Assembly (NCBI GenBank): GCA_005405945.1
Contig: BJHW01000001.1
Coordinates: 5,084,001 to 5,148,000, forward strand
DNA: 64,000 bases
Source of the DNA: Streptomyces violaceusniger
Lineage (GTDB): Bacteria > Actinomycetota > Actinomycetes > Streptomycetales > Streptomycetaceae
Reading direction: 5' to 3'
A model generated the notes under the pieces. It searched no databases, was not told the origin of the DNA, and saw only the letters and a program-made list of their open reading frames with translations. The translations under genes and the position numbers were made by a program. Positions 57,269 through 64,000 of this stretch are shown one piece after another (positions within the stretch are counted from its first letter, which is position 1; every line of letters starts with the position of its first letter).

Positions 57269-58033
57269 TCAGGGAGTGGGACGCTGACGGCGCGTCAGCC
57301 AGAGCGCCCCGGCCACTCCGGCGAGCAGCACCGTGCCACCGAGGGTGCCGAGCGCGACGGCGGAGTCCGTCGGTCCGGTCTGCGGCAGCTGGTCGTTGCC
57401 GGAGCCGCCCTGCGCACCGCCGGAGCCGCCCGTACTGCTGCCGCCCGTACTGCTGCCGCCCGTACCGCCCGTACCGCCGGTGGTGCCGGAGTCTCCGCCG
57501 CCGCCCGAGGCCTTGACGTCCAGCGTCAGCGAGGGCTTGGGGTTGTTGCCGGGGGTACAGGTCGTGGTCGTGCCCAGCGCCTTGATGGTGAGCGTGGAGG
57601 CGGTGAAGGTGACCTTTCCGCTCTTCTTGGGGGTGTAGGTGCCCGACAGGTCACTGATCTTGATCGGGGTGTTGGCGGGGATGGCCTGGTCGTTGGCGGG
57701 GCCCGACACCGACAGGGTGCCGCTCTCCACTCCGCCCAGTTTGATGAGCGCGCTGGGGTGCATGGCCCCCTTGCCGAGCTCGACGGGGCTGGAGGAGACG
57801 CCCTTCTGGAAGGACATCGTGAGCTTGTAGGAGCCGCCGCTCGCGACGCTCTTGATGTCGATGGGCGATACGGCGCTCTTGTCGCCGATAGGCGTCTTGC
57901 ACTGGTAGTCGACGTCCACGGTGTCGGCGTGCGCGGCCGGGGCGGTCAGGAGTACCACGGAACCGGCCAGGGCCGCCGCGAGCGTGAGGGCGCCGCCACG
58001 GCCGGCCGGACGGCGTTGGTTGTGGGACACCAC
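57269..58033 (-). CDS. Sortase-anchored surface protein with LPQTG signal
   Basis: 254 residues. Signal peptide (TLAAALAGSVVLLTAPAAHA), one beta domain (VDVDYQCKTPIGDKSAVSPI to IKALGTTTTCTP) paralogous to the second domain of the LAETG protein, a Gly/Ser/Thr stretch, then LPQTG, a helix and a short basic tail (RRQRPTP). GTG 58033 with GAGGGG at the right distance; GTG 58030 is equally possible. The first and last Cys of the domain probably form a disulfide. Confidence 0.83.
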   Translation of the reverse strand: MVSHNQRRPAGRGGALTLAAALAGSVVLLTAPAAHADTVDVDYQCKTPIGDKSAVSPIDIKSVASGGSYKLTMSFQKGVSSSPVELGKGAMHPSALIKLGGVESGTLSVSGPANDQAIPANTPIKISDLSGTYTPKKSGKVTFTASTLTIKALGTTTTCTPGNNPKPSLTLDVKASGGGGDSGTTGGTGGTGGSSTGGSSTGGSGGAQGGSGNDQLPQTGPTDSAVALGTLGGTVLLAGVAGALWLTRRQRPTP

Positions 58034-58205
58034 GAGTTCCCCTCTCGTCAAGCGCCGCAGCCGTGATGTAACTGACGGCACATCAGATTGGGCGCTGACG
58101 GTACGCCGGGGACCTTGTCAAGGGAAGACAAAGAGCACGCCGGATCGGCGTGGGGCGGGGGGAGGGGTGCGCGAAAGCGGGATCGTGGGGCCGGAGCCGT
58201 GCTCT

Positions 58206-58715
58206 TCAGCCCGGTGCGGCGAGTTCGGCCCAGACCGTCTTGCCGGTGCCCTCCACGTTCCGCACGACCCCCCAGTCCAGGCACAGCCGCTGGACGATGA
58301 ACATGCCGTGGCCGCCGGGCCGTCCGGCGCGGTGCGGGGTGCGCGGCGCGGGCGTACCGGTGCCGAGGTCCACGACCTCGAGCCGGAGCACTTTGGCGTT
58401 GCAGCTGACGCGCAGTTCCTCGGGTCCTTCGGCGTGCAGACAGGCGTTGGTGACCAGTTCGGAGACGACGAGCAGCACATCCTCGGCGGCGGCCCGGTGG
58501 TCGGCGGTCGCGGCCGGAAGCCACCCCCAGTCGCGCAGCGCCTCGCGTGTGAAGTCGCGGGCACGCGGCACGGCACCGCTGGCACCGATCAGATGGAGCC
58601 TGCGGATCTGACGGATGGGGCCGGCGGTCGGGGGGGCCGGTGGGGAGGCCGAAGCGGCGGGGCCGTCCGGGTCCGGGCCGCGGTCGCCCGGCGGGTACGG
58701 CCGGGTGGTGCTCAT
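58206..58715 (-). CDS. ATP-binding anti-sigma-type regulator (HATPase_c)
   Basis: 169 residues. RsbW-like kinase fold: the N-box helix in VLLVVSELVTNACLHAEG and the Gly-rich lid GRPGGHGMFIVQRLCLDWGV. The N-terminal 35 residues are Pro/Asp-rich and disordered. Such proteins bind a sigma factor or phosphorylate an anti-anti-sigma protein. Next to the STAS protein and the sigma factor it forms a partner-switching set. Confidence 0.85.
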   Translation of the reverse strand: MSTTRPYPPGDRGPDPDGPAASASPPAPPTAGPIRQIRRLHLIGASGAVPRARDFTREALRDWGWLPAATADHRAAAEDVLLVVSELVTNACLHAEGPEELRVSCNAKVLRLEVVDLGTGTPAPRTPHRAGRPGGHGMFIVQRLCLDWGVVRNVEGTGKTVWAELAAPG

Positions 58716-58898
58716 CAGCGCTTCACCTCACCGATTCACCGATTCAGGGACAAGGGATACCTGATCTCTTCAACAGTTTCAGCCTGTCTCCTGCCCGGCC
58801 AAAGCGTGAGAACACCCACTACTTCCGCCCCACCGATGTGACGCGGGCAACGCACCGATGACCCATCGATGACACGCCGGAAACAGGAGTGAGCTATG

Positions 58899-59267
58899 TC
58901 ACTCGACAAGGGCGGCGTCAAGCGACTCATGCACGGTAAAGACGGCGTCCGCACCCGTGATCTCGAACACCCGGGCAACGATCGGCAACATTCCGGCCAG
59001 GTGGACGCCGCCGCCTTCGGCCTCGGCCTTGAGCCGCGCGCCGAGGAGGACATTGAGCCCGGTGGAGTCGCAGAACTCCAGCTTCGAGCAGTCCACCACC
59101 AGCCGGACACGTCCCCCCTCCACGCACTTCTCGAGCGGCTCACGCAGCACCTCGGCGGTGTGGTGGTCCAGCTCACCCACCGGTGTGACGACCGCACTCG
59201 CCCCGTGGTGCCGAACCTCGACCTGGAGCCGGCCCTTGCTGGCGCTGCCGACCATCCCGCGGTCCAT
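58899..59267 (-). CDS. STAS-domain anti-sigma factor antagonist
   Basis: 122 residues. The regulatory Ser lies in KLEFCDSTGLNVLLGARLKA, the phosphorylation site of RsbV/SpoIIAA relatives. RLQVEVRHHGASAVVTPVGE begins the domain. ATG 59267 has AGAGGTG upstream. Expected cycle: dephosphorylated form captures the anti-sigma kinase and frees sigma. Divergent from the sigma gene with a 253-base gap. Confidence 0.9.
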   Translation of the reverse strand: MDRGMVGSASKGRLQVEVRHHGASAVVTPVGELDHHTAEVLREPLEKCVEGGRVRLVVDCSKLEFCDSTGLNVLLGARLKAEAEGGGVHLAGMLPIVARVFEITGADAVFTVHESLDAALVE

Positions 59268-59344
59268 CTGCGCACCTCTTCTGGCGTCTCGTTGCTTTCG
59301 ATTGCGCGCATCGAACCCTACGCCTTCTACCCGCCGCTCCGGTA

Positions 59345-59368
59345 GCCGAACATTTCGCATAGTTCGGC
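59345..59368. promoter_or_regulatory. Inverted repeat between STAS gene and sigma gene
   Basis: GCCGAAC and GTTCGGC are perfectly complementary around a 10-base spacer (ATTTCGCATA), in the divergent gap. Likely operator for the switch; the binding protein is unknown. Confidence 0.5.
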
Positions 59369-59520
59369 AAATATGGACAACGTGGACTTGCCACTTGATG
59401 GCCGATGCAGGTAGGCCTAGAGGGTCACATCCACTTACGGCCCGGCTTTGGAGGCGCCGCTCACCGGAGCAGCACGTTATGGCACCGGCAGCCATATGCC
59501 GAAGAACGATGGAGGAGACT

Positions 59521-60468
59521 ATGTCACCCCGCCTCGACGACACGCGTACCGAACCCACGGGGAGTACTCGGACCACCGTTTCGTCGGCCCCCCTGCCCGA
59601 GCAGTTCACCCCCGACGTTGACGCCCCGGCGACCGTTGGCCACCTCTTCGACGAACTGCCGGAATTGTCCGATCTGCCGGAAATCCCGCCGTATGACACG
59701 GTGGCACCGGTGGACGCGAGGGCTCTGTCGAAGACCCTTTTCGAACGTCTCGAGGTGCTGGAGGAAGGCACCCACGAGTACGCCTATGTGCGTAACACCC
59801 TGGTCGAGCTCAACTTGGCGCTGGTCAAGTTCGCCGCCTCCCGGTTCCGCTCCCGCAGCGAGCCGATGGAGGACATCGTCCAGGTCGGCACCATCGGCCT
59901 GATCAAGGCGATCGACCGCTTCGAGCCGGGCCGGGGCGTGGAGTTCCCGACCTTCGCGATGCCGACGATCGTCGGTGAGATCAAGCGCTTCTTCCGCGAC
60001 ACCAGTTGGTCGGTGCGCGTGCCGCGGCGGCTGCAGGAGCTCCGTCTCGACCTGGCCAAGGCCGGCGACGAGCTGGCCCAGCGGCTCGACCGCGCCCCCA
60101 CCGTCGGCGAGTTGGCCCAGCGGCTGGACATCAGCCCGGCCGAGGTCGTCGAGGGCATGGCCGCGAGCAACGCGTACACCGCGAGTTCGCTGGACGCCCA
60201 GCCGGAGGAGGACGACTCCGAGGGCGCGCTGGCGGACCGGATCGGATACGAGGACCACGGGCTCGAAGGCATCGAGTACGTCGAGTCCTTGAAGCCGCTG
60301 ATCGCCGATCTGCCCGCCCGCGACCGGAAGATCCTCTCCCTGCGCTTCGTGGCCAATATGACGCAGTCGGAGATCGGTGAGGAACTGGGCATCTCCCAGA
60401 TGCATGTCTCGCGGCTGCTGTCGCGCACCCTCCGTCGGCTCCGCAAGGGTCTGATGATCGAGGAGTGA
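59521..60468 (+). CDS. sigI: RNA polymerase sigma factor, SigB/SigF family
   Basis: 315 residues. Region 2 (EDIVQVGTIGLIKAIDRFEP, VEFPTFAMPTIVGEIKRFFR), region 3 (RLDLAKAGDELAQRLDRAPT) and region 4 (NMTQSEIGEELGISQMHVSR, then LRRLRKGLMIEE). ATG 59521 is preceded by GGAGGAG; the frame is open much further upstream, but only this start gives a family-like N-terminus. With the nearby STAS and HATPase genes and the hut genes downstream, it fits the gene order of Streptomyces SigI. The name is from context and recall, so treat it as provisional. Confidence 0.88.
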   Translation: MSPRLDDTRTEPTGSTRTTVSSAPLPEQFTPDVDAPATVGHLFDELPELSDLPEIPPYDTVAPVDARALSKTLFERLEVLEEGTHEYAYVRNTLVELNLALVKFAASRFRSRSEPMEDIVQVGTIGLIKAIDRFEPGRGVEFPTFAMPTIVGEIKRFFRDTSWSVRVPRRLQELRLDLAKAGDELAQRLDRAPTVGELAQRLDISPAEVVEGMAASNAYTASSLDAQPEEDDSEGALADRIGYEDHGLEGIEYVESLKPLIADLPARDRKILSLRFVANMTQSEIGEELGISQMHVSRLLSRTLRRLRKGLMIEE

Positions 60469-60483
60469 CGCCTCCGCAGACGG

Positions 60484-60522
60484 ATAAGGGCCCGCCCCCG
60501 GATCACCGGGACGGGCCCTTAT
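60484..60522. terminator. Bidirectional terminator between the sigma gene and hutI
   Basis: ATAAGGGCCCG and CGGGCCCTTAT form a perfect 11-bp stem with a 17-base loop, followed by T-containing sequence on either strand. Confidence 0.8.
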
Positions 60523-60570
60523 TCGTGTCTCCGTCGTGCGTTTGTCCCTGTCCCTGTCCCTGCCGTGCCG

Positions 60571-61748
60571 TCAGATCAAGGTGCCCTCGTGCCACACCGC
60601 CGAGATCAGGGGCACGCCGGGGCGGTAGGCGAGGTGCACATGCGACGGGGCGTCCAGCAGCGCCAGATCGGCGCGGGCGCCCGGGCTCACCCGGCCCACG
60701 TCGGTACGGCGCAGGGCCCGCGCCCCGCCGGCCGTGGCGGCCCACACCGCCTCGTCCGGCGTCATCCCCATCTCGCGTACGGCCAGGGCGACGCAGAACG
60801 GCATGGAGCTGGTGAAGGACGAGCCCGGGTTGCAGTCCGGGGACAGGGCGACCGTGACGCCCGCGTCGAGCAGCCGGCGCGCGTCCGGATAGGTCGAGCG
60901 GGTGGAGAACTCCGCTCCCGGGAGCAGGGTGGCCACCGTCTCCCCCTGGGCCAGCGCGTCCACGTCCTCGTCGGTCAGATGGGTGCAGTGGTCGGCGGAG
61001 GCGGCGCCCAGCTCCACCGCCAGCCGCACCCCGGGGCCGTAGGAGAGCTGGTTGGCGTGGACCCGCGGGATCAGCCCGCGCTCCTTGCCCGCGGTCAGGA
61101 TGGTGCGGGCCTGGTCGCCGTCGAAGGCGCCCCGCTCGCAGAAGACGTCGATCCAGCGGGCGTGCGGGGCGCAGGCGTCCAGCATCGGGCCGGTGACCAG
61201 ATCCACGTACCCGGCCGGGTCGTCGGCGAACTCGGGGCGACGATATGCGCCCCGAGGAAGGTCACCTCGTCGGTGTGGGCACCGGCGATGGTCAGGGCGC
61301 GGGCCTCGTCCTGCGAGGTCAGCCCGTAGCCGGACTTGATCTCGACGGTCGTGGTGCCCTGGCGGCGCGCCTCGGCCACATAGCGGCCGACGTTGGCGTG
61401 CAGCACGTTGTTCGAGGCGGCGCGGGTGGCGGCCACGGTGGTGCGGATCCCGCCGGCGCTGTACGGGCGGCCGGACATCCGGGCGTTGAACTCCTCGGTC
61501 CGGTCGCCCGCGAAGACCAGATGGGAGTGGGAGTCCACAAAGCCCGGAATGGCGGCCCGGCCACCGGCGTCGACCCGATTGTCAGTGGCGGGTGCTTTGC
61601 TGGACTCACCGACCCAGGCGATGCGGTCGCCGTCGATGACGACGGCCGCGTCCTGGATCAGACCGAGGGGGCCTTCACCGAGGGAGGGGTCATTGGTGAC
61701 CAGAGTGGCGATGTCGGTGATGGCCGTCGTGGGCGTCGCGGTGGTCAT
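60571..61748 (-). CDS. hutI: Imidazolonepropionase, one-base frameshift
   Basis: Hydrolyses imidazolone propionate to N-formimidoyl-L-glutamate in histidine breakdown. 392 residues corrected. Amidohydrolase motifs: FVDSHSHLVFAGDRTEEFNA (HxH metal pair), KSGYGLTSQDEARALTIAGA, IPRVHANQLSYG and ALSPDCNPGSS. The two halves lie in different frames, joined by adding one base at GGGG 61234-61237 (VTFLGAHIVAP to EFADDPAG). ATG 61748. It is the last gene of a leftward hut run. Confidence 0.9.
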
Positions 61749-61792
61749 CGTGGGGGTGCTCTCCTTCGTCGGCCGTGCCGGTAGCGGCCGGG

Positions 61793-63259
61793 TCACGGTC
61801 CGTGCAGGGCTTCGATGGCCTCGGCCAGCGCTTGCGGCACGCGCGGCACGAGCTGATGGGCGCCGTCCCGTACGACATGGCGGCCGCCGACCACGGTGTG
61901 CCGGACATCCGCGCTGGTCGCCGCGAATACGGCGGTCTCCGCGCCCAGCCGGGGCGGCGGCCCCGCGGTGCGCACCGAGTCCAGCGCGATCGTGGTGAGG
62001 TCGGCGAGCGCCCCCACCTCGATCCGGCCCGCATCCGCGCCCCAGCCGAGCGCCGCATGACCGTCCGCGGTGGCGGCCCGCAGCAGCTGGGCCGCGGTCC
62101 AGTGGCCCCGGGCGCGGGTGCGAAGCCGCTCGTCGAGCTCCATGGCGCGGGCCTCCTCCAGGATGTCGATCACGGCATGGCTGTCGCTGCCCAGCGAGAG
62201 CGGTGAGCCCGCGCTCTGCAGCTCGGCGGCCGGGCCGATCCCGTCGGCGAGGTCACGCTCGGTGGTCGGGCACATACAGACACCGGTGGACGCGTGGCCC
62301 AGCAGCCGGATGTCGCCCGGGGTGAGATGGGTGGCGTGCACGGCGGTGGTCCGCGGGCCCAGCACCCCGTGGTCGGCGAGCAGCCGGGTGGGGGTGAAGC
62401 CGTGTGCCTCCACACAGGCGTCGTTCTCCGCCGTCTGCTCGGAGAGGTGGACGTGCAGGGGCGCCGTGTGCGCGTCGGCCCAGCCGGACACGGTCGCCAG
62501 CTGGTCGACGGGGACGGCCCGCACCGAGTGGATCGCCGCGCCGATGCGGGTGTTGCCGTCGCCCTTCAGCCCGGAGACCCGCTCGGCCCAGGCTTCGGCG
62601 GTGCCGTCGGAGAAGCGCAGCTGGTGCTCGTTGGGCTCGGCCCCGAAACCGGAGGAGAGATAGCAGGTGTCGAGCAGGGTGATCCGGATACCGGCCTCGG
62701 CCGCGGCCGCGATCAGGGCCTCCCCCATCGCGTTGGGGTTGCCGTAGCGGGCGCCGCCGGGCGCGTGGTGGAGGTAGTGGAACTCCCCGACGCAGGTGAT
62801 CCCCGCCATGGCCATCTCGGCGTAGACGGCCCGGGCCAGCTCGAAGTAGCTGTCCGGGGTCAGCCGGTCGGCGACCCCGTACATCACCTCGCGCCAGGTC
62901 CAGAAGGAGTCCGGAGCGCCCTTGCGCCGCTGGTCGGCCCGGCCGTTCCCCGCGCCTGCCGTCTCGTCGCCCGCCTCGGCTCCTGTCTCACCGTCCGTCT
63001 CGCCGTCCGGCGTGCCGTCCGCCCTGCTGTCCGCCTGGACGACACCGCGCAGGGCCCGGTGGAAGGCGTGGCTGTGGGCGTTGGCCAGGCCGGGGAGCGT
63101 CAGACCACGGAGCGTGACGGACCCGGCGGGCGGCCGCGGACTCCCGGGCACCACCGCCGTGATCCGCCCATTGGCCGCGGCCACGATCACCACGTCCGAC
63201 CGCACGCTTCCGTTCACCCAGGCGTGCTCCGCCCAGTACGTCTGCGCCGTCAGTGACAC
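61793..63259 (-). CDS. hutF: Formimidoylglutamate deiminase
   Basis: 488 residues. Converts formimidoylglutamate to N-formylglutamate and ammonia. Metal motifs: GLANAHSHAFHRALRGVVQA, LHVHLSEQTAENDACVEAHG and SLGSDSHAVIDILEEARAME. Between residues about 70 and 105 lies an unusual acidic Gly/Glu/Asp/Thr-rich insert (DGETDGETGAEAGDETAGAG) that relatives lack. GTG 63259 overlaps the stop of the upstream M20 gene by 10 bases, so the genes are coupled. Confidence 0.9.
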   Translation of the reverse strand: MSLTAQTYWAEHAWVNGSVRSDVVIVAAANGRITAVVPGSPRPPAGSVTLRGLTLPGLANAHSHAFHRALRGVVQADSRADGTPDGETDGETGAEAGDETAGAGNGRADQRRKGAPDSFWTWREVMYGVADRLTPDSYFELARAVYAEMAMAGITCVGEFHYLHHAPGGARYGNPNAMGEALIAAAAEAGIRITLLDTCYLSSGFGAEPNEHQLRFSDGTAEAWAERVSGLKGDGNTRIGAAIHSVRAVPVDQLATVSGWADAHTAPLHVHLSEQTAENDACVEAHGFTPTRLLADHGVLGPRTTAVHATHLTPGDIRLLGHASTGVCMCPTTERDLADGIGPAAELQSAGSPLSLGSDSHAVIDILEEARAMELDERLRTRARGHWTAAQLLRAATADGHAALGWGADAGRIEVGALADLTTIALDSVRTAGPPPRLGAETAVFAATSADVRHTVVGGRHVVRDGAHQLVPRVPQALAEAIEALHGP

Positions 63260-64000
63260 GCCAGGCCCTCCAGTACCTCCGCGAGTGCGGCCACACCGGC
63301 GAGGCAATCATCCTCGCCCGCCGTCTCCGCGGGTGAGTGCGAGACGCCGGTGGGGTTCCTTACAAACAGCATGGCCGTCGGAACGGACGCGGACAAAATA
63401 CCGGCGTCGTGCCCGGCCCCGGTGGGGAGCACCGGGACGCCGCCGAGCAGGCCCGAGAGCTGGTCACGCAGGTCGTGGGCGAACTCCACGACCGGAGTGA
63501 AGGACTCCCGGGTGACCCGGACGTCCACCCCGTCGCGCTGTCCGCGCTCGACCGCGGCGCGCTCGATCTCGCCGACCACGGCGGCCAGGGTCTCCTCGTC
63601 GGCGGCGCGCGAGTCCAGCCAGCCGCGGACCAGGCTCGCGATCGCGTTGACCCCGTTGGGCTCGACGCCGACCTTGCCGAAGGTCGCCAGCGCCCCGGCG
63701 AGCTTCGCCTTCTTACGGGCGGCGAGGACGGTGTTGGCATAGGTGAGCATCGGATCGCGGCGGTCCTCGATCCGGGTCGTCCCGGCGTGGTTGGCCTCGC
63801 CGTGGAAGTCGAACCGCCAGCGGCCGTGCGGCCAGATCGCGGAGGCGACGCCCACGGGGTCGGCCGTGTCCGCGAGGGCGCGCCCCTGCTCGATGTGGAG
63901 CTCGACGAACGCGCCGATGCGGGCCAGCCGCTCCGGGTCGGGGCCGATGGCGTCCGGGTCGTAACCGGCGCGCTCCATCGCCCGGGGCAGGCTCAACCCG
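63250..64000 (-). CDS. M20 family amidohydrolase (allantoate amidohydrolase-like), 5'-partial
   Basis: C-terminal 250 residues of a zinc amidohydrolase; the start is off the right edge. FVELHIEQGRALADTADPVG, a dimerisation stretch FHGEANHAGTTRIEDRRDPM and the zinc His in PTGAGHDAGILSAS are typical. Annotated families of this type include allantoate and N-carbamoyl amidohydrolases. In a hut operon it may instead release formate from N-formylglutamate, the product of hutF; this is inferred from position only. Confidence 0.82.
   Translation of the reverse strand, partial: GLSLPRAMERAGYDPDAIGPDPERLARIGAFVELHIEQGRALADTADPVGVASAIWPHGRWRFDFHGEANHAGTTRIEDRRDPMLTYANTVLAARKKAKLAGALATFGKVGVEPNGVNAIASLVRGWLDSRAADEETLAAVVGEIERAAVERGQRDGVDVRVTRESFTPVVEFAHDLRDQLSGLLGGVPVLPTGAGHDAGILSASVPTAMLFVRNPTGVSHSPAETAGEDDCLAGVAALAEVLEGLACH

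Noticed and set aside
58716..58800. A SigB-like promoter upstream of the HATPase gene
   Set aside because: A GGTAT hexamer is present but no properly spaced GTTT-type element accompanies it.
58896..59345. A plus-strand ORF across the STAS gene
   Set aside because: Antisense to a well-formed STAS protein and lacking any family likeness.

Overview
The window is chromosomal DNA of a Streptomyces-type actinomycete. G+C is very high with strong third-position GC bias, GTG starts are common, and a WhiB regulator, coenzyme F420 genes, five LytR-CpsA-Psr (LCP) proteins and a histidine-utilisation cluster occur in the order familiar from Streptomyces chromosomes. No rRNA, tRNA or CRISPR array was recognised.

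Layout. 1-5 kb: the end of a PTS EIIA gene, a cation-efflux transporter, and a mannose-metabolism run (manA, SIS-domain isomerase-like protein, Trm112-like protein). 5.4-10.9 kb: a decayed RidA-type gene divergent from an HxlR regulator, manB, an LctP-type lactate permease, a DUF3499 protein and a degenerate metallopeptidase. 11-17.4 kb: a DUF5719 secreted protein coupled to a very large membrane glycosyltransferase, then whiB. 18-22.6 kb: a cysteine dioxygenase-like protein, F420 genes fbiA and fbiB, and a DNA glycosylase. 23-36.7 kb: GDP-mannose pyrophosphorylase, a peptidoglycan amidase, a TIGR03089 protein, five LCP ligases, a second glycosyltransferase and a thioesterase. This run looks like a cell-envelope glycopolymer locus, with manA, manB and manC supplying GDP-mannose.

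36.85-42.78 kb: an integrated element of about 5.9 kb sits in the 3' end of an acyl-CoA dehydrogenase gene. It carries a tyrosine integrase, a TPR regulator, a kinase-like protein and several small ORFs, but no replication or transfer genes. Both ends carry a copy of the last 19 codons of the target gene that differ only synonymously, so the element appears to restore the gene it enters.

42.7-53.6 kb: the dehydrogenase, a UDP-glucose dehydrogenase-type enzyme, VOC protein, M19 dipeptidase, purK-purE, GtrA protein, a two-component system and a POT peptide transporter. 53.6-58 kb: a surface-protein locus with two sortase substrates (LAETG and LPQTG signals) sharing a paralogous domain, plus two membrane-anchored partners. 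58.2-60.5 kb: a partner-switching module (HATPase, STAS protein, SigB/F-type sigma factor). 60.5-64 kb: hutI, hutF and a partial M20 amidohydrolase.

Quality caveat: at least nine genes are interrupted by what looks like exactly one missing base, always in a run of three to five G or C. One recurrent sequence or assembly error explains this better than nine pseudogenes, so those genes are annotated across the break and flagged.
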